A stretch of DNA of 64,000 bases, taken from the NCBI GenBank assembly GCA_029378245.1, contig JARKIF010000026.1, positions 682,001-746,000 on the forward strand, written 5' to 3'. The DNA is from Roridomyces roridus (Eukaryota; Basidiomycota; Agaricomycetes; Agaricales; Mycenaceae). Below, piece by piece: positions 54,253-64,000 of this stretch. Position 1 is the stretch's first letter. Each line of letters starts with the position of its first letter. The notes below the pieces were generated by a model. That model did not search any database. It had not been told where the DNA came from and saw only the letters and a program-made list of their open reading frames with translations. The translations under genes and the position numbers were made by a program.

Positions 54253-54813
54253 GGCTTGGCGTTCAAAGGACCGGTGATTATGCTGTGTGAACTTAGATCC
54301 AGAGTCCCGACAAAATTGCCTGGATGGCCCATCGAACTATGGGCCAGAGTCCCGACAAATGGGGTGCGGCGGCCGGTGAACCCTGATCCAAAGTCCGGAC
54401 AATGGCCAGTCGCTTGACACTCAACTGTGATCCAAAGTCCCGACGTCAGCATTGCATCGGCACGACTGCACAGTAACCATTTGCCCATTGTTCTTCCTCC
54501 ATCAAGATTCGAGCATGTGGCTCGATTGGAACGCCACGGCTCGGAGACTATCAAAGAATTTGGTGTCGAGATCAACCGGAAGAGCGCTCAGGGAATTTTT
54601 GGCATTTTTGGGGGTCATTTTGCTTGATTTTGGCATATTGAACTCTGATCCAGGGTCCCGACATCGACAGATTTGGGTCGAACTCAGAGCCGGAATCCCG
54701 ACAACATTTTGGTCCGGGGTTGGGACCAAAGTCCCGACAAAATTTTTGGGACCCCAAAATTTGGGATCTAAGTTCACATGGGATAATCACCGGTCCTGCG
54801 TTCAAGGGATCCG
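54253..54813. mobile_element. 0.56-kb TIR element with internal TCCCGACAA repeats
   Basis: The left end GTTCAAAGGACCGGTGATTA and, inside it, TGTGAACTTAGATCC are answered by their reverse complements at 54,764-54,813. Between the ends GATCCAAAGTCCCGACAA-like units recur about eight times with irregular spacing. No ORF; no target duplication identified. Confidence 0.65.
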
Positions 54814-55101
54814 GAACACATCATTGATCCGGTACTGTCACGTGGCTAGTTGAGAGGCTGCGAGCGCTGGCATCAGTGATTGGCGACCCTTCTTCTCTTC
54901 TTACCACCATGGCTACCGACCGGCGCGGCTTCGATTCATCTCCCACTCCTGCAAGCATGCTTTCTTCTAGCATTTATCGCCGGTTGACACGCACCTCCAC
55001 ATCCCAATCAACGGCTCGCCAATCGCCTCGACTGCGGAGAGGAGTCAGGACGCTTTAAAAACTTCCTATGTGTCGGCGGTGCTCATCTCAAACTCAAACT
55101 T

Positions 55102-57084
55102 ATGTTCACCCTCTTTTTACTCTCCCTTTGGCTTGCCACATTCACCACGGCATACATCTGGCCTTCTCCCAAGCTCGACGCCCTGGAGGCGGTCCGGTTT
55201 GACCAGCTGGATTTCAACCGCGGCCCAATCACCTCGTTCATTCAGCCTTGCTCCACTTTCTCGTTCGATACGGCGGGAATCAATAGTGGACGGTCAAATG
55301 TGGCCGACTGGATACGCACGGTAAGTACGGCAAGATGGAGAGTTCTTGCCTGAACTGACTGAATGTTGCAGGCATACCATGATATGGCCACGCACAACGT
55401 CCAAGACGGAACCGGCGGCTTGGACGCGTCTATTCGGTTTGCAGCGGAGCGGCAACGTCCCGAGGTGTGTCATTTGAATGCGCGAGTCAATCGAAATTGA
55501 GATCGACTTGAGAACGCCGGCGATGGATTCAACAACACCTTGGCGGCACTCGTTGCCGCTAGCAACCGGTATGTTAGCAGTGCGTATCCACTTCCTCTGT
55601 TCTGTCGTGGCCGCTAACAATAATGAACCCAGTCGCAGACATTCTGGCACTCGCCGTCGTCATGGTAGTCGAAAACTGGTGTGTCCAATTCGGTGGCTCG
55701 TGATTGTCTATTGTGAATCCGTGTTAGCGGTGGCACTGAAATGGCCTTTCGCGGAGGACGCGTGGACGCGACGGAGCCCAATGCACCTGGTGTTCCCGAA
55801 CCGCAACAAGATCTCGACTCGCATATTGCCTCCTTTGCCCGCCAAGGGGTCACTCAAGAGGAAATGATTGGACTGGTTGCCTGCGGGTGCGCTTCTTTGC
55901 AGAAGGCGCATGTTCAAATGTACTAATAACAGTTACAGGCACACTTTTGGCGGCGTTCAGCACGACCCCTTTCCTGACATTGTGAACGAAATGAATCTTT
56001 CGGACAACACAGAATCTGTAGCGCACTTTGATTCCACTTCTTTCCGTTTCGACAATAACGTGTGCGTATTGATTCCCTCTGTCCGAGTTTTCCTGAATCT
56101 AGCGCATAGTGCGGCCGAGTACATTACTTCAAGCACGCTGAACCCACTCGTTGTCGGGTTCAATGATACCACCAACTCGGACAAGCGCATCTTTGGGAGC
56201 GATGGCAACGTCACCATGCAGTCGTGCGTACTCACATAGAACTCTGCATTCAGTCACTTGTTCACAGTCTTTCCTAGATTCTCCGATTCCCCTTCCTTGT
56301 TCGCATCCACTTGTGCTGATCTATTCGCTCGGATGATAGACACCGTCCCGCGCGGCGTCGAGCTCACCGAAGTCCTCTCCCCGCTTCCCGTCAAGCCCGT
56401 CTTTTTGGAACTGACCCTGGCCAATGACACGCTCCAGCTGTCCGGCCAGGTCCGTGTGAGTGCACGGCGTATCTCTTCAAATATGTTTCCTCATAATCCC
56501 AGTTTTGGAACAGGAGCGAAGCCGAGGTGGGTGTCGTACGCATGCTCTTGGAAGACCACCTCGGTGCGACGAGCAACGTTACGCTTGAATTCGCTGGTAT
56601 GGGTGCCGCCATGGATGGCCAGGTGAAATCTGCTTGGTACGAATTCGACACTTCCCTCGACCCAGCAGCGGGCGTTCAACTTGTACGCTTTGTCGTCAAT
56701 GGCGCAGTCGAGGATCAAGGCGGGGTGGGATTCGCCGTACAGGACGCCTTTCTGTTCTCTGAAACGTCGTGCGTTCATGACGTCGACGAGCAGAGTGGGG
56801 AGGCCACCGGGAGGCTCGACGTTGCTGTGCGCCATGATACGGCCAATCTCAGCAGGGTCTACGTGGAGACAAACGGGTTGGATGAAATCCGAGGCCCGAC
56901 TATCGTGGAGACTGACATTCCGCGGCCGGCGCAGCCTCTTGTGGTGGGTTCAGTGTATGAGCTGTGGAGTTTAGAGGTTAACTCGACGGTGGTCGGGGGT
57001 TTTACCATCGGGGCGGAGATTGGTGGAGAAACGTATTCCACGACGTCGGAGAGGTTTGTGCCTGATTGGCCGTTTTGCAAGTAA
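55102..57084 (+). CDS. Secreted haem peroxidase (plant-peroxidase superfamily)
   Basis: Uses hydrogen peroxide to oxidise substrates; probably extracellular. Nine exons: 55102-55320, 55372-55464, 55513-55579, 55633-55678, 55728-55886, 55939-56061, 56110-56223, 56278-56455, 56503-57084, all keeping frame. A signal peptide is visible (MFTLFLLSLWLATFTTAYIW). The distal site is WIRTAYHDMATHN (Arg and His three residues apart) with GGLDASIRFAAER after it. The proximal histidine is in LVACGHTFGG. SIADILALAVVMVVENCGG is typical of the fold. The last ~190 residues form an extra beta-rich domain found in a group of agaric peroxidases that are not class II ligninolytic enzymes. I see no Mn-binding or ligninolytic Trp signature, but could not check alignment. 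It appears intact. Confidence 0.9.
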
Positions 57085-60000
57085 TGTAGCACTTTTTAAT
57101 CCTACAAGGCGTGCCTGCGCTTCGCTCCGGCAGTCAAATTTTGCACTGGTCGCGTTGCTGTATTTACACAATGCCGAGAATCTCAAATCTCAGATATTAA
57201 GATACATGGAGTCAAGGGTCATTATAAGCTATGTACGGCGAATTTTGTAGTAGATGAAATGAAAAGACTGAGAAACACTCGCAGGCCTTGCCAACGGCGG
57301 AATGATCCACCTAAGCGATCAGCACAATTCCTGGGTCAATATGCCGGTGCCGGCGGCCCAAACTGCAGATGCTAATTGAACTTGGGAGGGTGGGAAGAAG
57401 GAACTGTGGTGCACAGGCATTCAGGTCGCGCTGAATTTCAATGTTGCCAGGAGGATACTTACCGCTGGTCGCCAACTATTGCCTCAGAATTGGAGGGAGG
57501 CTCCTGAGCATCGGATTTTGACGAGAATGGCGGCGCGTACGTCCGCTGAGTATTTGCCCGAGTTCCCGCACAGAGACGGGGCTTCAGAGTCGGGGCACTT
57601 GCAGTGTTGACCTCATCCCGACGTTCAAACTTCAAATTAGCATGTTTGGTTCAATAAAGCGGTGGATACCGCACCATATTCAGACGATCCAGCGTCGTCT
57701 ATGGTGCACATTAAATCACAGATCGCGTGGTTCACATTTCACTTGATGGGGAGGGAGGGTCTTGGGGGTGTCTTCAATCTTGAGGAGATTGAAGGCCGTA
57801 GGCCGCCCAGAGGCTCCCAGACAGTAGCCTGTAGGTTGCGAGGGAGAACGACCCTTGCTACTTGATGTGCAGGTTTCGCTGTGGACGAACGACAGGGCCA
57901 GACAGGGAGAAATGAAACCACAGATCTTGAAGCGACGGCACAGTTGACGGTGATTCTTAAAGATTACTGAATGACAAATTGTGGAGAGGGTGAATGGGTA
58001 AATGGAGTGAGGTTAAGGCAAGCCGTCCGGTGTTCTCAATTTCGCTTGTTATAGTAGGCAAGCTGCTGCAAGCAGCGAGGATCAAAGGGAAGAAGAGAAC
58101 GCGCAATTTGGTGTTGAAGGGCGAGGCCCCAAGCAATGAGCAAGAACAAATTACGTGGAGGAAACGACGGAGGGAGGGAGGGCCGGGAGGGAGGGGAAAG
58201 AATGATTCCAGTGCGGACAGAACAAAGCCAAGTATATATTCAGCTGCGCCGAAGGGACGCGCGTCTCGGTGTTCGAGGCTGTTGAACCGGCGGAACTGCG
58301 ATCTGCCAAGCAAAGCTGTAGAGCTTCTCAGATTTCTGATTAACGCACCTATGCAGCTCCCGGCAGGCATGCGTGGCCTGAAGCCGGCGGCACATGGCCT
58401 GAGAAGCTGTTGAGTCCCGGGTTTCAATGGGAAAAAATGAACATCGATCTCGAGGGAGACCATTGGCCGCTAGGCTAGATGAGAGAGGAGGACAAAGAGA
58501 GTTTTGCACAAATGGGGACAGAAGAATCAAAGACCAAACAAAAGGAGCCATAATCTTAAAGAACGGATAATTCGTTCGCTACTCGTCTCGAGAACAGCCT
58601 CAGAAGAGAGAACGAATGACTGCATCTGTTGGCCGGCTGCGTTTATATTCCTGCTTGTGTCCTGCAGGCGTTCAGAATCAGAGTCTTGATAGGGGCTCCT
58701 CGGATCCGATCGCCGATGTGCACACACGGCCAAACTGATCACGGCTTGATCCTGACCACGACATTGTCGCCATGCGCAGTAGCCGCAGCCTTGCCCGCAT
58801 CCCGACCTTTGAGAGTTGGTCAAGCTCGTAGGTGAATTCTTTGGTGTTTCTTAGTTGTTCTAAACCCTCCACGCAGAAGACGTGAAAAGTCTCTTCTTGC
58901 TCTGACACATACTGGCACGGTCCTCGTTCCTCTTGTAGTACGTGTGGTCATCATCCTAGACCTGTGGACTCGTGGACGTATCTTTTCAAGATTCACTCGT
59001 CTGCGCGAAGCCTCTGTCAATGGATCACATCAAGATCACATACATCCGTGCCGAGCCCATAGTCTCTACAAGCTCGTTACAGCGCTCACGCTTCGGGTTC
59101 AGAGTCAATTCCGCTGCTTTGCGGTCGAAACCGTAGGTTTTTTCCCCCTTCGAGACTCGCTCTTCCGTCAGACGTGTCTGAAGGGTTTTGGTCTGGTTCA
59201 TATGTAATCCTCCCGGGCCACTGCTAATTTGACGCCAGTTTCTCAGATTTGGAATCGACTGCCCAGTTGCATGCCCTCATCGAGTATTTCGCTGCATTAC
59301 TCAAGGGCATCGAAGGTTTCAATCAAAACCCTCAGGGACGGTATGATCGTCTTTTCATTATCCCCCAAGCTGTGCGCCTGAATCTCAACGATCTTTAGAC
59401 ATTCAAATACTTGCTGGGTCCTTTTCTGTCCGTTGCGATGCCCCACAAGACTAAGCTCCCAGTACGCAGTGGTCCGAAGGTAAAGCTTTATCGGCATGTC
59501 TTGAAACTGTGTATCCAACTCTCAAAGCAGTTCTCCTAGCTCGATTCATTACCGATGAATATCTGAATACCCGCCCCCCCGAGTCGAGTCACATTCGGTT
59601 GTTCTCATTGGCGGTGGGAGCTGACTTCTACAGCAGTGAAACTTCGCAAAAATCCCTCCCATCGCGACATGTTGTGGCTGCTTGTCAAGAGTCGAGTCAT
59701 TCCCAATCAGCCGATTCACCGTGTGCCCCAAGTGTGCCCCAATTCCCAGGGTACGACGGAACCGGTGCACCGCGCACCGCAAAATGGACGGTCGGCCTCC
59801 CCGGTTAACGGTTTGACGGCCAGCATGCAGAATCAATTTGGGACTCAATTTTTGATTGGACAGTAGGCAACGCCGGGCTCCATTCCTTGAATCTCGAGCA
59901 ACAGCATTTTGATCACGCCGGGGCGCATTTTGCACCGACTTATCGCGTTGACCAGGGTTCATGATCAAGTGCCATGACATCATCGGTGCAGATCCGATTT

Positions 60001-60211
60001 CCCCTCTAGGATCTACGAATGGGCCGTCGCTCGCGGATTGTGTACTAGCGGTGGGGTCGGACGTGCAGCGGAACGGCTGGTTTCGCCGCGCGACCTGGTG
60101 GAACCGCAGTTGACTAGTATGTCGCCGGTCCCCGCCGAAAAGCTGGGCAGAGCTGTAGAATCAACTCCTTATAATGCTGCTTAATGCACCGACCCGCCCC
60201 CATTTCTCTTC
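57085..60211. other. Gene-poor intergenic stretch
   Basis: Only short frames. The 168-aa minus frame at 57,957-58,463 is rich in Pro/Leu/Arg and lacks a domain; I left it out. Promoters for the metacaspase should lie in the last few hundred bases. Confidence 0.4.
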
Positions 60212-62227
60212 ATGAATCCCATCGGCAATTGGTCGACCCCAACGCTTGTTCCCCCCACCGTAGTGTGCCAGAAATCCGGCGGTCCCTTTCCGCGGAAGGA
60301 GGGCCAGAATTTGAAGGCCCTCCTCATCGGTGTCTGCGGCACAGCGAATGCGTGCACGGATTTTCCTGCGCTCCACGCCGCCCATCGAGACGTGGAGAGG
60401 ATGAAGATGCTACTGATAGAACGGTACGTTTCACGTCACGCCCTTTTTAGTGGCATCGTTGACCCCGTCGTGCAGCTACTATTATCGGCCCTGTGATATC
60501 ATCACTCTCATCGACGACGGCGTCTCTGACCATATGCAGCCGACTCGCAATAATATCGTGCGTGTGCACCCACAGAGTTCTCGTAGCGTCGTCTCATGAC
60601 TTGGATAGCTCAAGGCGATCAACGAGCTTGTGAAGGACGCCAAGCCTGGGGATCGTTTTGGCTTCCATTGTACGCCTCAGCACATGGCTTACCTCCGCCA
60701 CTCTCTCACACTTCCTCATCTTATAGACTCTGGACACTCAGCGCAGATAAAGAGCTGCGCGAACGATGGCAGCATGGATGAATGTAGGTCGGCATTTGTG
60801 CTTGAGAGAGACCTCTGACGCTGGATCCCTAGGCCTCGTCCCCTGCGACTCAAATGGCTCGGCCAATGTCATCACCGACACAGTACGCACGGCTCCTTCA
60901 AAAGCAACACCCGATGACCATTGACCATCTCGATTCCAGGAGCTGAACGCCGCACTCGTTATGCCTCTTCCCGCCGGCTCCCAGCTCGTTGCCATCCTTG
61001 ACGCCTGTCATTCCGGGTCTTTACTTGGTACGCACGACACCTCCTTGTGCTCCCGCGATACTCACATTCCCAGACCTCGAGCATAGGAGGGGCATGTCCA
61101 TGTCGGTCTCCGTCGGGAGCCTCACCCTTCGAGTGCCCCGTAAGTAACAACACTTCACTCCCATTCTTCCCACTCTCATCAAATACCCTTAGCTCGCAAG
61201 AATGCACGGCTCCTGAGCATTCTGCCCAATCAGAAGACACTCCCACCGCCCCAACCCGCGACCCGTCTTCTCGCTCGCCGCAGGGAGATCAGCATGAATC
61301 TCACCTGCGATCCTCCGCCCCCGTCGTCCAGAGCCTCCGACTGCGATTACAAGCCGCAGGATGTTTCTGCACCTCGCCCGACTTACACATATCGCGCTCC
61401 CACAACCGCCGCTTCCACAATTCCCAGGGAAAGCACTCTCACCGCCGTGCAAGAACGTGACGAGGAACCGCCCACGCTGCTCGGCGAGTTCTGGGTCTTT
61501 CCAGAGATCCAGCGTTGCGCAAGCCCCGACAAGATGTTCGCTTCTCGGGGATTTTCCAAGGACCCCGACGTAGCCGTCGCAGACTTGGAGCAGTTCCCGG
61601 GTGGGGTCAAGGCGGATGTCATCTCGCTTTCCTCTTGCAGGGAAGATCAAATCGCGTACGAGGATGAGCAGGGCAACACCATGACCTCGGTGCGTGCACT
61701 ACCTCCCTCGTCACCCGCACCAGTCTTGCTCATCCAGTAAATACAGGCCCTCGTGGATGGAATGATGAGCAAGCCTGATCAATCGCTCAAGGACGTTCTC
61801 TTGTTCCTCAGGTACGTCTTCTGGCCTTCTCAGCATCTTCCAAATGCCAATCCACTGGACTTTTAGCCGCGCCATGCAAGCCCAGGCGGACGCCCGTCAC
61901 ACCCAAGCCGAAGCATACAAGAAAGAGTGCCAGCGCTGTCAACCCCGCATGCAAGCCGCGAACAAGAAATTCCACGCGCGCGCCATGACAGATCCAGACT
62001 CCTTCGGTATTCCCTCCGCACTCACACGTCTGCCCACCTTCCCCGCGCGAGCCAATAAATCGTTCAAGAACAAGGTGGCGTTGTTGAACAAGCTCAACTT
62101 GAAGCAACGGCTTCTCGATATGACGTTTGGGAGGGCGAACCCGGCGCGGTTTGATACCCAGCGCGTGCAGGATCCCGAGTTTTCTGGCTCGTCGCCGCTT
62201 GATATGACGAGACTCTTGCCACTGTGA
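60212..62227 (+). CDS. Metacaspase (peptidase C14)
   Basis: A cysteine protease cleaving after Arg/Lys, linked to programmed death and stress in fungi. Ten exons: 60212-60423, 60476-60557, 60609-60669, 60727-60783, 60833-60882, 60941-61027, 61074-61139, 61193-61689, 61747-61811, 61867-62227. The core reads KALLIGVCGTA, then YRPCDIITLIDDG. The catalytic His is in FHYSGHSAQ (split across exons 3 and 4), followed by VPCDSNG. The catalytic Cys is in LVAILDACHSGSLLDLEH. The large eighth exon is a disordered insert ending ISLSSCREDQIAYEDEQG, followed by a C-terminal helical tail (RAMQAQADARHTQAEAYKKE). Frame holds throughout. The C-terminal part converges on the oxidoreductase gene from the other side. 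Confidence 0.88.
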
Positions 62228-62559
62228 CCTGCACTTTGCGCTTCCAACTTTTTTCCTTCACGCAGTGAGTATCCCCTTTGTACCTGCAAGAACGGAGCGC
62301 TCAATCTTGTCCCCAAGGATATTTGCATGTACACACATTCCCCCCCGACTCTGACGCTCATCGACACTTCGACACTTACACTATACATTCACATATTCGC
62401 TTTCCGTACTACACACCCCGATCCCGCTTTGACCCTTGCTCTCCGGACTGCTCTCCATAGTGCATGACTCTCCACGCCAGTGTATTTCTCCTCTTTGTAT
62501 CACTACTACTATCAATACCCACGTTCCATCAACGACCTCCTGTCTCTCGAGCACTTTCT

Positions 62560-64000
62560 GCGTGAACACCCCAGCGGGCTTCGCAAGCCGCTCGCGCGTC
62601 GGCTGGAAGCATTCCGGCAGCCCGGTGGAAGCCCACGATCCGCCTCGCATCATGATCATCTCAGTCAGCCCCTTGGCGCAAGTCATGATGCACACCATTT
62701 CTAAATACACTGTAAGCCTGCGGCCAGCGGAGGAGCGGGAGGATGGGACACTCACCATGTCCGTGGTGCCCCGCGCAGATGAATGCTCCCGGCTTGTCGT
62801 ACAGCTCACCGACATACGGAACACCTAAAATGGAAAGTCGGATCAGCAAGGTATCCGAAAGTCACTGGAAGGTGCCTTCGGTCGTGTAGCCCATGATGCC
62901 TGTGATGTCTTTAGTCGGCTCCTACAAGGAGGAAAGCTCACCGCTCCACACATGCAGCTGACCCTCCCCCTCCACCTGCTCGTCCCATCCCTGAAAGAAC
63001 GCCGGAAACGTCTTCTTGAGCGCCGCCGACAGCTCGGGATACGGCTCGGTGTCATTGGCATTCCCGAGCAGCTTGTCCAGAGACACCGCTCCCCTCCTCC
63101 CGCCGAATATGATCAGGCCGTCCTGCTCACGCTGGATCATATAATCCGCGCGAAGACCGCTGTTGTCCTCGTACGCCTGTGCTCCTTTAGCTCCTCGCCG
63201 AAGAAGAGGACTGCCGAGATACGTTTGCTTCAGCATATTCGGCCCCGAGAACGCCTGGGGCGGGACGACGACGGAGCATTGTCCTTTAAAGAAATGTGAC
63301 CCAGGAATTCAGGCAGCAGAGTAGCCGTAAACGCATTCGTCGCATACACGACTTTGCCCTTCCGCACTACCCCGCGGTCGGTCTGGACGTTCCAGCTCCC
63401 GTCAGAGTTGGCGCACACGGCGCGGACGGTCGTGTGCGTCTGGAGGTTAAGCCCGTGCTTTTCGATGCAGAGGGTGAGAAGGTGGATCACGAGTTTGTGC
63501 GGCCAGAGGGAGCTCGCGGGGCTCTTGTAGACCGCAGAGGCTTTGGGGCAGCGGGTCGCCTGGCGCGCGGCTTCGGGGTCCAGTATCCGCTCTACGACGC
63601 CCTCGATCTTGCCACCGTCATCGACGAATTATTGATATAAGGCCACGAGTGCTTCAGCCGAGGGCTGGTCCGCGGGGACGGCTGATAAGGCGGCTTAGAG
63701 GCGTCTCCAGTATCTCAAGAAGGACATACCATACGAGAAACCTCTCCAGAAATCGCAGTCGATCCCCTCCTTCTTGATGATCTCGGTCATGAGATCAAGG
63801 GTATCCTTGTAAAGCTCGTAATTGGCTGACTTGCGCGCAATACTTGAAGGGACGTACCATCTCATTCTGTATGATCTTCATCGCCAGCTCCTTCCCGAAA
63901 TCTTTCTTGTAGTGCCCGTAGTCTGCGGCCGGTCAGCACGCTCCGCGTCAAGACCAAGTGAAAGCCCAGAGCTGATGATGGTGACGTCCGCGTGCTCAGG
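62560..64000 (-). pseudogene. FAD-dependent oxidoreductase (DAO family), broken, runs off the right edge
   Basis: The minus strand holds family pieces in order: ADVTIISSG (Rossmann region, 5' part beyond the window), DYGHYKKDFGKELAMKIIQNE, LYKDTLDLMTEIIKKEGIDC, SLWPHKLVIHLLTLCIEKHG, KVVYATNAFTATLLPEFLG, PPQAFSGPNMLKQTYLGSPL, YMIQREQDGLIIFGGRRGAV, ITGIMGYTTEG, GAFICAGHHGHG and GLPECFQPTRERL. Two lesions are visible: an in-frame TAA at 63,629-63,631 (in ALVALYQ-stop-FVDDGGK) and a frameshift at about 63,280-63,297, where LGHIS runs out of frame with KGQCSVVVPP. The amino-oxidase-type function is therefore probably lost, unless these are sequencing errors. The end at about 62,560 is approximate. 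Confidence 0.75.

Noticed and set aside
57957..58463. 168-aa minus-strand ORF
   Set aside because: No motif, no homologous phrasing that I know, and an overlapping plus frame is equally long.

Overview
The window reads as nuclear DNA of an agaricomycete (mushroom-forming basidiomycete). Genes are dense in short introns of about 45-60 bp with GTRNGT donors, and recognisable families include an FHA-RING (Dma1-type) ligase, a Pcl/Pho80-type cyclin, an EH-domain protein, a metacaspase, a secreted haem peroxidase, a DUF4419 gene and a Helitron. The intron-bearing tRNA-Asn(GTT) fits the same assignment. No prokaryotic features were seen.

Layout. 1-742 is one arm of a segmental duplication whose twin is at 33.82-35.16 kb. 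A broken DUF4419 gene (about 0.7-1.5 kb) and a multi-exon membrane-protein gene made of two homologous halves (2.19-6.76 kb) follow. An FHA-RING gene (7.49-12.13 kb) has two RING-region introns swollen by TIR elements. A low-complexity ORF lies at 13.9-14.5 kb (minus), then gene-poor pyrimidine-rich DNA to 19.2 kb. A 1.29-kb TIR element (19.21-20.50 kb) abuts a Helitron: an open Rep-helicase gene (20.65-25.94 kb), an accessory gene (26.24-27.23 kb) and a candidate 3' terminus at 27.40 kb. 27.4-33.8 kb is mostly repeats and weak ORFs. The cyclin (35.17-36.20 kb, minus), tRNA-Asn (37.40 kb) and an F-box-like fragment (37.8-38.5 kb, minus) precede the most unusual part. From about 38.5 to 48.5 kb there is an array of tRNA-like units, all on the minus strand. 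Many have a B-box/T-arm, a cloverleaf-compatible fold and a T-run shortly downstream. The array is interrupted by a 1.6-kb TIR element, a 311-bp MITE and the EH-domain gene. A second copy of the two-halved membrane gene lies at 49.10-53.78 kb. Then come a small TIR element (54.25 kb), a haem peroxidase (55.10-57.08 kb), a gene-poor stretch, a metacaspase (60.21-62.23 kb) and a broken FAD-dependent oxidoreductase entering from the right edge (minus).

The host genes are single-function housekeeping or secreted genes with no operon-like logic. The region's main character is duplication and transposon traffic: four homologous membrane-protein halves, one segmental duplication missing 6.3 kb in one copy, at least seven TIR elements, one Helitron and the tRNA-like array. 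Gene models were made by eye from splice consensus and paralogue comparison; exon edges are given where I could fix them.
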